The position numbers were made by a program, and so were the translations under genes. DNA of 64,000 nucleotides from positions 239,605 to 303,604 of the forward strand of contig CALFNN010000105.1 of NCBI GenBank assembly GCA_937902925.1, in the 5' to 3' direction. A model generated the notes under the pieces. That model worked only from the letters and a program-made list of their open reading frames with translations, searched no databases and was not told the origin of the DNA. Of the stretch, positions 25,262 to 33,378 are shown piece by piece (within the stretch, counting starts at the first letter, position 1; every line of letters begins with the position of its first letter). The DNA comes from an uncultured Opitutaceae bacterium (lineage in GTDB: Bacteria > Verrucomicrobiota > Verrucomicrobiia > Opitutales > Opitutaceae).

Positions 25262-26062
25262 ATGACGGCGGAATCGGACTATCTGGAGCGTTTCGGTGGC
25301 GTGGGCCGGCTGGTGGGCCGCGCGGGCCTCGAGCGGTTGCGTGTGGCGCACGTTGGGGTGATCGGCGTTGGAGGCGTGGGCTCGTGGGCGGTCGAGGGAC
25401 TGGCGCGCAGCGGCGTCGGCGCGCTGACGCTCGTCGATCTCGACGACGTGTGCGTGACCAATGTGAACCGGCAATTGCCCGCGCTCGACGGCCAGGTGGG
25501 GCGGCCGAAGGTCGCGGTGCTGGCCGAGCGGGTGCGGCTGATCAATCCCGCATGCCGGGTCGAGGCGGTGTCGGAGTTTTTCACGGAAGCGACGGCGGAG
25601 CGGCTGCTGGCGCCGAAGTTCGATTTCGTGATCGATGCGGTCGATCTCATGTCGCACAAGGCGCTGCTGATCGCGGGGTGCCGCGACCGCGGACTGCGGT
25701 GCCTTACGGTGGGCGGCGCGGGCGGACGGCGCGACCCGACGCAGGTGCGAACGGGCGATCTCGGCGACGCGGAGAACGACCTGTTGTTGCGGCAGGTGCG
25801 CAAGAAGCTGCGGCGGGATTATGGATTTGCGACGGGGGCGCAGCGGGGGCGGATGAACTTCGGCGTGCGGTGCGTGTGGTCGGGCGAGCGGCCGGTATTC
25901 CCGTGGGCCAACGGCACGTGCGCGGCGGAGCCGGAGGCGGGCAGCAATCTCAAGCTGGATTGCGAAACGGGGTTCGGCACGGCGGTGTTCGTGACGGGAG
26001 CGTTCGGACTCGCGGCCGCGGGCGAGGTGGTCCGGCGGATTGCGCTAAACGACGGCGGTTAG
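25262..26062 (+). CDS. tcdA: tRNA threonylcarbamoyladenosine dehydratase TcdA
   Basis: E1-like ThiF-fold enzyme that dehydrates t6A37 of ANN-reading tRNAs to the cyclic ct6A form, using ATP. The 266-aa sequence has GVIGVGGVGSWAVEGLARSG (nucleotide loop, residues 33-52), LTLVDLDDVCVTNVNRQLPA, a DAVDLMSHKALLI element, and GSNLKLDCETGFGTAVFVTGAFG near the end, all typical. Start is ATG 25262 (MTAESDYLERFGGVGRL). The gene is divergent from DUF1080 and convergent with the exchanger, with which it overlaps by four bases at the stop. Confidence 0.92.
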   Translation: MTAESDYLERFGGVGRLVGRAGLERLRVAHVGVIGVGGVGSWAVEGLARSGVGALTLVDLDDVCVTNVNRQLPALDGQVGRPKVAVLAERVRLINPACRVEAVSEFFTEATAERLLAPKFDFVIDAVDLMSHKALLIAGCRDRGLRCLTVGGAGGRRDPTQVRTGDLGDAENDLLLRQVRKKLRRDYGFATGAQRGRMNFGVRCVWSGERPVFPWANGTCAAEPEAGSNLKLDCETGFGTAVFVTGAFGLAAAGEVVRRIALNDGG

Positions 26063-27054
26063 CCGGCGGGGAGGCCGCTCACGGCAAGCAATGCGGCGAC
26101 GTAAATGGCGTAGCCGGCGATGAGGGCCGCGCCGCTCCCGCGCCCGATCCGGCGGCGCCAGAGGGCGAGGACGGCGAGCGCGAGCATGAAGACGAGCGCC
26201 GCGGGAAAGTTGAACAACTGCATGGAGCGGTCGAGGCGGATGTCCTGCAGGCAGGCGGCGGCGCCGACGACGAGCGTGAGGTTGGCGATGTTGGCGCCGA
26301 TGACGTTGCCGACGGAGAGTTCGGAGACGGCCTGGCGTGCGGAGGTGATGGCGGTGACCAACTCGGGCAGTGAGGTGCCGGCGGCGACGACGGTGAGACC
26401 GACGACGATCGGCGGGATGCCGATGGCGGCGGCGAGCCCGATGGCGCCGCCGACGAGCAGCCGGCTGCCGAGCACGACGAGCAACGCACTGGCGACGAAC
26501 TGCACGGCGGTGCCGGTGCGGGTGGCGAACCACGCCCAGCGGGCCGCCGGCGGGGCGAGGTTGGCCTCGAGCGCGACGGCTTGGGCCGATTCGCTGCGGC
26601 GCGCGTGGCGGATGTGCCGCCACAAATCCCATCCGAAGTAACCGACACCGGCGGCGACGAGGCACGCGCCCTGACGACGGCTGAGCGAGAGGTCGAGCGT
26701 GAGGAGGAACAGGACAACTCCGCTCGCGACCATGGCGGCGAGCGGCACGAGGATCGTGCGCCGGTTGATCTCGATCGAGCGGATGACAGCGCCGAGACCG
26801 AGGATGAGCCCGATGTTGCAGATGCAGGAACCGACGGCGTTGCCGACGGCGAGACCGGGGGCGTTCGAGGCGCCGGCCATCACCGAGACAGAGAGTTCCG
26901 GCGTCGTGGTGGCGAGGCTCACGAGGGTCGAGCCGATGACGATGTGCGGCACGCGGAGAAACCCGGCGGTCCGCACGGCGGCGGACACGAACAGATCGCC
27001 GCCGCGGACGAGAATCACGAGGCCGGCAACGAGGAGAAGGGAGTCGGCGAGCAT
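26059..27054 (-). CDS. Calcium/sodium antiporter (CaCA family, YrbG-like)
   Basis: A 331-aa inner-membrane cation exchanger of two homologous halves, each with an alpha repeat: GSTLVSLATTTPELSVSV (about residue 41) and GLTVVAAGTSLPELVTAI (about 219). The conserved acidic residues in TPEL and LPEL and the following GNAVGSCICNIGLILGLG and GNVIGANIANLTLVVG match the family. It probably extrudes Ca2+ in exchange for Na+ or H+. It is the last gene of a sufE-tatD-exchanger series, nine bases after tatD. Confidence 0.9.
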   Translation of the reverse strand: MLADSLLLVAGLVILVRGGDLFVSAAVRTAGFLRVPHIVIGSTLVSLATTTPELSVSVMAGASNAPGLAVGNAVGSCICNIGLILGLGAVIRSIEINRRTILVPLAAMVASGVVLFLLTLDLSLSRRQGACLVAAGVGYFGWDLWRHIRHARRSESAQAVALEANLAPPAARWAWFATRTGTAVQFVASALLVVLGSRLLVGGAIGLAAAIGIPPIVVGLTVVAAGTSLPELVTAITSARQAVSELSVGNVIGANIANLTLVVGAAACLQDIRLDRSMQLFNFPAALVFMLALAVLALWRRRIGRGSGAALIAGYAIYVAALLAVSGLPAG

Positions 27055-27063
27055 CGGCGGGGC

Positions 27064-27957
27064 TCAGGTTAGGAAGAGCCGGCGGAAATTCGCAGCGACC
27101 TGAGCCGCGAGGGTGTCGACCGGTTCGCGGCGGAGATCCGCGAGCGCGGCGTAGGTGACGGTGAGATTGGCGGGGTGGTTGATCGGCGAACCGTCGGCCG
27201 CGGGGGCGAGGGAAAATTTTTCGCGATCAGAGGGGAGTCGCATCGCGGGAGCGTCGGTTTCGACGAGGAGCCGGTCGGCGGGGAGCGTGGCGTAGAGTTC
27301 GCGGAGGCGGGCGTGGCGTGGCGCGAGGAAGGCGCCGTTGAAGGAAAAAAACGCGCCGAGGTCGGCGAAGGATTTCACCATTTCGACCGGGCCGCTGTAA
27401 GCGTGGAGGAGAAAACCGCGGGCGGGGAGATTCGCGGTGCGGAGAAGATCGTGGAGGAGGCCGAAGGCGTCGAGGCAGTGAATCGAGGCGGGGAGATTGC
27501 GTGCGGCGGCGAGGGCGAGTTGCCAGAGGAAAACCTCGGTCTGCTCTTCGATGGGGGCGCGGCGGAGGCCGGCGAGGCGTGGGTCGTCGGGGCGGGCGCG
27601 ATCGAGGATCCAGCGGTCGAGGCCGATTTCACCGAGGGCGGGTGGGGGATGGGACGAATGGGACGGAGAGGACGGATGGGACGGCGTGAAGCCGAGATGG
27701 GCGAGGAGGTGGCGCTGCCAATCGGGCGTGCGGTTGCCGACATCCCAAGGGTGGAGGCCGTAGGAGGACAGAAGGCGGAGCTTGGAGCCGGGAGCCGAGA
27801 ACCGGGAGCTGAGAGCCGCGACCTCCGGCCAGTCGGATTCGCAGGTGCCGTTGACGACGGCGGCACGGACGCCGAGGACGGCGAGGCCGGCGAGGATTTT
27901 CTCACGGTGCGGGGTGAGCCACGGGTCCTGATAGTGACAGTGGGCGTCGTAGAGCAC
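27064..27957 (-). CDS. TatD-family metal-dependent hydrolase
   Basis: TIM-barrel hydrolase of 297 aa related to TatD DNases and amidohydrolases. Motifs are the N-terminal metal-binding DAHCHYQD, then YGLHPWDVG, LGEIGLDRWI, ASIHCLDAFG and LLVETDAPAMRLP. Start taken as GTG 27957 (VLYDAHCHYQ), because the family begins just before the HxH motif; no in-frame ATG is close. The longer open frame upstream crosses into the repeat and sufE, so it is not part of this protein. The C-terminus (LTVTYAALADLRREPVDTLA) is family-like. Confidence 0.88.
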   Translation of the reverse strand: MLYDAHCHYQDPWLTPHREKILAGLAVLGVRAAVVNGTCESDWPEVAALSSRFSAPGSKLRLLSSYGLHPWDVGNRTPDWQRHLLAHLGFTPSHPSSPSHSSHPPPALGEIGLDRWILDRARPDDPRLAGLRRAPIEEQTEVFLWQLALAAARNLPASIHCLDAFGLLHDLLRTANLPARGFLLHAYSGPVEMVKSFADLGAFFSFNGAFLAPRHARLRELYATLPADRLLVETDAPAMRLPSDREKFSLAPAADGSPINHPANLTVTYAALADLRREPVDTLAAQVAANFRRLFLT

Positions 27958-27969
27958 GGAGGAAGAATT

Positions 27970-28036
27970 CAATTCAGAAGCCAGGAAACGGAACGAACTG
28001 AAATAGAGTCGTTCATGGTTTCGTGGCTTCTGAATC
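27970..28036. repeat. Interspersed palindromic repeat, copy 4
   Basis: Left arm AATTCAGAAGCCAGGAAAC and right arm GGTTTCGTGGCTTCTGAATCG are near-perfect inverted copies. The element spans the gap between tatD and sufE, and supplies the last codons and the stop of sufE. Confidence 0.78.
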
Positions 28037-28447
28037 GACGAGGTTCGCCCGGGCGAAAGCGCGGATGGCGGCGCGGGTGCTGGCGAGGCCGTTGCGGCGC
28101 GTCGGCGAGAGGTTTTGCAGGAGGCCGATGGCCTCGAGCGGGTCCGCGTCGGTGGCGGCGATGGCTTCGGGTGTGGCGCCATTGAAAAAATCGCAGAGCA
28201 GCGCGACGAGGCCGCGCACGAGGGGCGAGTCGGCGTCGCAACGAAAGTAACAGCGGCCGTCGCGGACCTCGCCGACGAGGTGGACGAGCGAGACGCAGCC
28301 GCGGACGCGGTGGGCATCGGTGCGCTCGACGGCGGCCAGGGGCGGAAGTTTTTTCGCGCGGTCGACGACGACAGTGAGGCGTTCCTGCGCGTCGTCGATG
28401 GCGGCGAAATCGTCGACGAGCCGGCGTTGTTTCTCGGAAAGGGACAC
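28013..28447 (-). CDS. sufE: SufE-like sulfur acceptor protein
   Basis: Accepts persulfide from cysteine desulfurase SufS and passes it on for Fe-S cluster assembly. The 144-aa protein has the family start SLSEKQRRLVDDFAAIDDAQ, the sulfur-accepting Cys51 in RVRGCVSLVH, and the C-terminal DADSPLVRGLVALLCDFFNG. I chose GTG 28447 by family comparison; the in-frame ATG at 28534 would add 29 non-conserved residues. The last residues (SEATKP and stop) lie within repeat copy 4, so the natural C-terminus may have been replaced. No sufS is nearby. Confidence 0.86.
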   Translation of the reverse strand: MSLSEKQRRLVDDFAAIDDAQERLTVVVDRAKKLPPLAAVERTDAHRVRGCVSLVHLVGEVRDGRCYFRCDADSPLVRGLVALLCDFFNGATPEAIAATDADPLEAIGLLQNLSPTRRNGLASTRAAIRAFARANLVDSEATKP

Positions 28448-28569
28448 GACGGCAAGGTGGTGCGGGGGAGAAGCGTGGGCAAGTTCGCCGATGACGGGGA
28501 GAGTCCGGCACAATGGCTGCTTCAGTCGGGGCATGGACGAGCCGTTATCTGGGACACGTGATTGCCGCC

Positions 28570-29004
28570 ATGTCTGAAAATGTGCTGATACCGCTTTCAG
28601 GTTTTACCCTGCCCCACGATTATCCGTGGCGGGTGGGGTTCGTCGCGCTGGTGGATGACCAGTTGCGGCGGCTGCGGGCGACCGGGCACTTTCTGCCGCC
28701 GCGTTTCTTTGGCTACTATTTTCAGGACGGCGTGCCGATGGCGGTGGGGGGGAGCTGGACGGTCGCGCTGGAGGCCGTGCCGCCGGTGACCAAGCTGCCG
28801 AGTTCGCTCTACCGGCTGACGCAGGGGCGGTTCAGCATCATGAGCCCATCGCGCCATGTGCCGCCCGAGTTTGTCCTGGTGCATGACCGGCGGGATGGTG
28901 CGTGCTGGCTGTGGAGTTTTGCCGACGGGGTGAAATTCATCGAGGCGGTCGAGCCGGTGAGCGAGGGCGCGGACGTGGCGGACAAGAAAATGCTCGGACC
29001 GTAA
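28570..29004 (+). CDS. Hypothetical protein
   Basis: A 144-aa soluble protein that I do not recognise. It starts MSENVLIPLSGFTLPHDYPW, contains RFFGYYFQDGVPMAVGGSWT and a Trp/Cys patch CWLWSFADGVKF, and ends with an acidic tail. No signal peptide, helix-turn-helix or catalytic motif is visible. An in-frame upstream ATG (28513) would extend it into the divergent sufE promoter area; the ATG at 28570 seems more natural. Codon use is like that of its neighbours, so the frame is probably real. Confidence 0.6.
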   Translation: MSENVLIPLSGFTLPHDYPWRVGFVALVDDQLRRLRATGHFLPPRFFGYYFQDGVPMAVGGSWTVALEAVPPVTKLPSSLYRLTQGRFSIMSPSRHVPPEFVLVHDRRDGACWLWSFADGVKFIEAVEPVSEGADVADKKMLGP

Positions 29005-29052
29005 GTCCGCGTCGAAAAGGGAAACGGTTTCGCAAAGCGGAAATCCGAGCGG

Positions 29053-29078
29053 CCCGTCCGGAGGTCGGGCCTTACCCC
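29053..29078. repeat. Short dispersed repeat, GGAGGTCGGG type
   Basis: CCGTCCGGAGGTCGGGCCTTACCCC lies between the hypothetical gene and the convergent PSCyt1 gene. It resembles 17081-17105. Convergent placement would suit a transcription limiter, but this is not shown. Confidence 0.35.
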
Positions 29079-29100
29079 GGAGCCGCATCCGAGACGGGCA

Positions 29101-31653
29101 TCACTCGTAGAACATCGCCTCGTTCGACTGAAAGAGGGCGTGGGCGAGTTTTGTCCAGGCGTCGAGCGGGGCGCGGGTGTCGTAGGTGCCGCCGACCTGG
29201 GTGGCGAATTTCCCGGGGCCGCCGCGCTTGCCGGCGGCGGCCTTCTGCGCGGCCCTTTGCGCCGCACGCTGGGCGGCCCGGGAATTTTGCTGGGGTGTGG
29301 CGGCCCCGGGCGGCGGGGAGAGCTCGACGGCCGTGCCGGACGGATTGGCCTTCACGTAGCGGACGCCGAGCGCGACTTCCTGCGGGGTCGGCCAGCGCTG
29401 GTAAATGGCGAGGTAAAGCGCGGTGACGCGATCGGTATCGTTGTCGAGCTGGGCAAAGACCGGGCGGTCGACGAGCTTGCGGGCGGCCTCGACGACCATC
29501 GGGCTGTTCATGAGGAAGAGCGCCTGTTGTGGAACGATGGTTTCGTAGCGATGGCCGGATTCGACGTCGGGACTGGGAAAATCGAACTGGGTGAGCAGCT
29601 CGGGTGGATTGCGGCGGTCGATCGTCGTGTAGATGGCGCGGCGCTTCGCGAAATCCTCGCTCGTGATGAACACCGGCCGGCCGCCCATCGTGGGATCGAG
29701 TTCGCCGGTGATGGCGAGGAGCGAGTCGTGCATTTCCTCGAAGTCGAGGCGCCGGAGATTGAAACGCCAGAGAAGCTGGTTGTGCGGGTCGATTTCGGCG
29801 TATTTCGGATTGTTCGCGGCGCTCTGGCGGTAGGCGTTGCTGAGGACGATGAGGCGCTGGAGTTTCTTGATCGACCAGCCATCCTCGACGAAACGGGCGG
29901 CGAGATAGTCGAGCAGCTCGGGGTCGGTGGGCGGAGCGGACTGGTTGCCGAGATCGTCAGGCGTCGAGACGATGCCGGCGCCCCAATCCTGCTGCCAGAT
30001 GCGGTTGACGAGGACGCGGGCGGTCATCGGGTTTTTCGGATCGACGATCGCCTGCGCGAGCTCGAGGCGGCCGGAGCCACTGCGCCACTCGGGCCGGTGC
30101 TTCGGGTCGGGGGAAAGAATCTCGAGGAAGCGGCGCGGGACGATGGGACCGGCGTTCTTCACTTCGCCACGAAGAAGCACAGGATAGTCGCGCGAGCGCG
30201 GGACGTCGTAGAGGACGTTGGCCCGGGGGAAGGAGCCGGGACTGGTCGAGTCGAGGTCGGCGATCTCGCGGTCGACCGCGCGCTGGCGATCGACGAGCTC
30301 TTTCCGTTTTTCCCGGTCGCGGGAGCGGGTGCGCTGGAAGGCGGCGAAGTCGGCGCGAACCTGCTCCTGCTTTTGTTTCAGCTCGCCGGCCTTCGCGATG
30401 TAGTCGAGCAGGGCGGGCGTCTTGGGGAACTTCGTCTGCAGCGCGGGCAGTTCGGCCGGCACGACGGTGTTGGCGAAGACGCCATAGAGCGAATAGTAGT
30501 CCTTCGTCGGGATCGGGTCGAACTTGTGATCGTGACAGCGCGCGCAAGCGACGGTGAGGCCGAGGAAGGCTTTGGTCGTAACGTCGATGCGGTCGCCGAT
30601 GATGTCGTCCACCCGGCCCTCGAACTGCGGGCCGAGCGTGAGGAAGCCGAGGGCGGCGAGGCTGGACTGGTCGAAGGGCGGCTCGGCGTTCTTGTCCTTC
30701 GCCTTGGCTTTGGCGATGTTGGCGGCGAGCAACTTGTCGGCCGCGAGCTGCTCGAGCACGAACTGGTTGTAGGGCTTGTCGTGATTGAACGCGTCGATGA
30801 CGTAGTCGCGATAGGTCCACGCGTAGGGGAAGCGCGGGTCGGTATTGTCGCCGGGGCGCTTGGGCGGCTCGCCCTTCGTATCGGAGTAGCGCGCGACATC
30901 GAGCCAGTAGCGGGCCCAGTGTTCGCCGTAGAACGGCGACGCGAGCAGGCGGTCGACGAGTTTCTCGTAGGCGTCGGGTGAAGTGTCGTCGACGAACGCC
31001 TGCACATCGCGGGCGCTGGGCGGGAGACCGACGAGGTCGAAGTAAATGCGGCGGGCGAGCGTGGCCTTGTCGGCGGGCGCGTTGGGCGTCATCCCGTTGG
31101 CGTCGAGCTTGGCGAGGACGAAACTGTCGACGGGGGTCTTGCACCATGCGGGGTTGCTGACGGCGGGAAGCTCCGGCTTCTTCACGGGCTTGAAAGCCCA
31201 GTGATCCTTGCCGACGCCGCCATAGGTGGAGGAGCTGCCCTTGGCGACGAGGGTGCGCGGGTCGGGGGCGCCGCGGCGGACCCACTCGGTGAGGTCGGCG
31301 ATCTGCGCGTCGGAAAGCTGGCCGCCGGCTTTTTCGGGCGGCATTTGCAGGTTTTCGTCGGTGTAACGGACGGCCTGGATGAGGATGCTGTCGTCGGGCT
31401 TGCCCGGGACGATGCCCGCGCCGCCGTCACCGCCGTGGAGCAGTCCCTCGCGGGTGTCGAGCATGAGGCCGCCCTTGACCTTGTCGGCATCGTGACTGTG
31501 GCACTTGTAGCACTTGTCGACGAGGAGCGGGCGGATCTTCGCCTCGAAGAACTGGAGGTCGCCGGAGGAGATCGCGGGCGTGGCGTCGACCGCGCGAAGG
31601 CCGGGCGCGAGGCCGAACAGGACGGAGGCGATGAAGAGGCGGGGACGGCGCAT
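29101..31653 (-). CDS. Exported PSCyt1-DUF1549-DUF1553 protein (planctomycete-type)
   Basis: An 850-aa exported protein: signal peptide (LFIASVLFGLAPGLRA), then a c-type cytochrome-like PSCyt1 domain with heme motif C48-x-x-C51-H52 and a possible distal Met104 in LQMPPEK, followed by DUF1549 (LARRIYFDLVGLPPSARDVQ; ACARCHDHKFDPIPTKDYYS) and DUF1553 (NPMTARVLVNRIWQQDWGAGIVSTPDDLG; LSNAYRQS; QALFLMNSPMVVEAARKL). This family is greatly expanded in Planctomycetes and Verrucomicrobia and usually sits with a DUF1501 gene. It is probably a periplasmic or envelope oxidoreductase of polysaccharide or sulfated-sugar use; activity is not established. It starts six bases after the DUF1501 gene. Confidence 0.92.
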   Translation of the reverse strand: MRRPRLFIASVLFGLAPGLRAVDATPAISSGDLQFFEAKIRPLLVDKCYKCHSHDADKVKGGLMLDTREGLLHGGDGGAGIVPGKPDDSILIQAVRYTDENLQMPPEKAGGQLSDAQIADLTEWVRRGAPDPRTLVAKGSSSTYGGVGKDHWAFKPVKKPELPAVSNPAWCKTPVDSFVLAKLDANGMTPNAPADKATLARRIYFDLVGLPPSARDVQAFVDDTSPDAYEKLVDRLLASPFYGEHWARYWLDVARYSDTKGEPPKRPGDNTDPRFPYAWTYRDYVIDAFNHDKPYNQFVLEQLAADKLLAANIAKAKAKDKNAEPPFDQSSLAALGFLTLGPQFEGRVDDIIGDRIDVTTKAFLGLTVACARCHDHKFDPIPTKDYYSLYGVFANTVVPAELPALQTKFPKTPALLDYIAKAGELKQKQEQVRADFAAFQRTRSRDREKRKELVDRQRAVDREIADLDSTSPGSFPRANVLYDVPRSRDYPVLLRGEVKNAGPIVPRRFLEILSPDPKHRPEWRSGSGRLELAQAIVDPKNPMTARVLVNRIWQQDWGAGIVSTPDDLGNQSAPPTDPELLDYLAARFVEDGWSIKKLQRLIVLSNAYRQSAANNPKYAEIDPHNQLLWRFNLRRLDFEEMHDSLLAITGELDPTMGGRPVFITSEDFAKRRAIYTTIDRRNPPELLTQFDFPSPDVESGHRYETIVPQQALFLMNSPMVVEAARKLVDRPVFAQLDNDTDRVTALYLAIYQRWPTPQEVALGVRYVKANPSGTAVELSPPPGAATPQQNSRAAQRAAQRAAQKAAAGKRGGPGKFATQVGGTYDTRAPLDAWTKLAHALFQSNEAMFYE

Positions 31654-31659
31654 GGCGGT

Positions 31660-33144
31660 CTAGGCGAGGATCGGCGAGATGACGTTGCCGGCGACGTCGG
31701 TGAGGCGGAAATCGCGGCCGTTGAAACGGAAGGTGAGCTTCGTGTGGTCGAGGCCCATGCACCGCAGGATGGTCGCGTGGAGATCGTGGATGTGGACCTT
31801 GTCGGTGATGGCGGCGGCGCCGAATTCGTCGCTCGCGCCGTAAGCCATGCCGCCCTTCACGCCGCCGCCGGCCATCACGACGGAGAAGGCCTTCGCGTTG
31901 TGATCGCGGCCGGGCTTGTCGTTGGCGTTGTCGTTCTTGTCCTTGGTCGGCTTGCGGCCGAATTCACCGCCCCAGATCACGAGGGTGGAGTCGAGCAGCC
32001 CGCGCTGCTTGAGATCGGCGAGGAGGGCGGCCAGCGGCTGGTCGATCTCGGAGGCCTTCTTCGTGATTTTTTCCTCGAGATCCTGGTGGTGATCCCAGCC
32101 GTCGTGCCAGACCTGGACCACCCGCACGCCGCGCTCGACGAGGCGGCGGGCGATCAGGAGCTGCTTCGCGGCGTCGCCGGCCCCGTTGGCTCCGCCCCGG
32201 CCGGGCGCGGGCCGGTCGGCCACCCCGTAGGCGGCGCGAGTCTCCGCGGATTCCTTGCTGATGTCGAACGCGTCCATCGCCTCGGCCTGCATGCGGAAGG
32301 CGATCTCGTAACTCTCCAGGCGGGTCTCGAGCGCGGCGTCGCGCTGGAGGTTTTTCGCGTGGAGCTCATTGAGCTGCTGGATGAAGTCGAGCTGGCGGCG
32401 CTGTTCGCGGGTGCTGACGTAGGTGTTGCGGATGTTCTGGATCATCTGCGGCACGCTCGGAGCCTCGGTGTCGATGCTCGCGCCCTGATAGACGCCGGGC
32501 AGGAATGCGGCCTGATAGTTGGCGGAACCGCCGGGGGGAAGCTTGCCGCCGCGCAGCGCGATGAAACCGGGAAGATTCTGGTTTTCCGTGCCGAGGCCGT
32601 AGACGAGCCACGAGCCCATGCTGGGCTTGGCGATGCGCAGCGAGCCGGTGTTCATGAACACGGTGGCGACCTCGTGCGCGGGGATGTCGGTCCACATCGA
32701 GCGAATGACCGTGAGATCGTCGGCGTGCGCGGCGGTCTTGGCGAAAAGGTCGCTGATCTCGAGGCCGGACTGGCCGTATTTCTGGAACTTGAACGGCGAG
32801 GCCATCGCGACGCCGCCGTCGATGGTCTTGTTGTTCATCCGCGCGAGCGCCGGCTTGGGATCCCAGGTGTCGACATGCGACGGCGCGCCTTGCGCGAAGA
32901 TGTGGATGATCGCTTTCGCCTTCGCAGGAAACATCGGGGGCTTCGGCGCGAGCGGCCCGGCGACCACGGGTCCGGCGGAGGCGGCGACGAGATCCTTGGG
33001 ATCGAGCATCGCGGCGAGCGAGAGCGCGCCGAGGCCCATGCCCATGCGATTCAAAAACTGGCGCCGGGTCTGAAAATAGTCCGCGAGGTTCGTGGAGACG
33101 CCACAGCACGGATGAGAATGAGGGCCGTCATGAGGTGAGGACAT
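31660..33144 (-). CDS. Tat-exported DUF1501 protein (alkaline phosphatase/sulfatase superfamily)
   Basis: A 494-aa protein with a twin-arginine signal (RRQFLNRMGMGLGALSLA, residues 27-44) for folded export. The body has the DUF1501 pattern: FAQGAPSHVDTWDPKPALAR, TVIRSMWTDIPAHEVATVFM, GSWLVYGLGTENQNLPGFI, RGVRVVQVWHDGWDHHQDL, GGEFGRKPT, and DHNAKAFSVVMAGGGVKGG. It shares the metal-dependent phosphatase/sulfatase fold, but activity is unknown. It is first in a two-gene operon with the PSCyt1-DUF1553 gene. Tat export suggests a cofactor or folding in the cytoplasm before transport. Confidence 0.93.
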   Translation of the reverse strand: MSSPHDGPHSHPCCGVSTNLADYFQTRRQFLNRMGMGLGALSLAAMLDPKDLVAASAGPVVAGPLAPKPPMFPAKAKAIIHIFAQGAPSHVDTWDPKPALARMNNKTIDGGVAMASPFKFQKYGQSGLEISDLFAKTAAHADDLTVIRSMWTDIPAHEVATVFMNTGSLRIAKPSMGSWLVYGLGTENQNLPGFIALRGGKLPPGGSANYQAAFLPGVYQGASIDTEAPSVPQMIQNIRNTYVSTREQRRQLDFIQQLNELHAKNLQRDAALETRLESYEIAFRMQAEAMDAFDISKESAETRAAYGVADRPAPGRGGANGAGDAAKQLLIARRLVERGVRVVQVWHDGWDHHQDLEEKITKKASEIDQPLAALLADLKQRGLLDSTLVIWGGEFGRKPTKDKNDNANDKPGRDHNAKAFSVVMAGGGVKGGMAYGASDEFGAAAITDKVHIHDLHATILRCMGLDHTKLTFRFNGRDFRLTDVAGNVISPILA

Positions 33145-33315
33145 GGGCGGGAGAGCGGGTGAGGAACGCGAGTGGGAAACGCTGACGCAATAGACGCCGC
33201 GATGCCGGGGTGGTTTCAGGCGAAAATCGGCACGGGGAGGGAACCGACGGAGGGATCTTAGGGGACGGCGCCGGCCCGGGGCAAACGCTTTGAGGCGGCG
33301 CGAGCGCGAGAGTCG

Positions 33316-33329
33316 TTAAAATATTTTAA
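33316..33329. promoter_or_regulatory. AT-rich perfect palindrome upstream of dctA-like gene
   Basis: TTAAAATATTTTAA is a perfect 14-bp palindrome in otherwise very GC-rich DNA, 49 bases upstream of the dctA-like start and 171 bases from the divergent DUF1501 start. It could be an operator or part of a promoter for dctA. The rest of the 234-base divergent gap (33145-33378) shows no gene. Confidence 0.35.
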
Positions 33330-33378
33330 GACTTCCGCCTTTGACGCGCGGCGCGTGCGTCGTTCAACTCCGCGCCCG

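Noticed and set aside
28514..28569. N-terminal extensions of sufE (to 28534) and of the divergent hypothetical gene (to 28513)
   Set aside because: Both would consume the only divergent gap and add residues with no family similarity.
31201..33138. 645-codon plus-strand frame opposite the DUF1549/DUF1501 genes
   Set aside because: Spans the two real minus-strand genes and their junction, with shadow composition.
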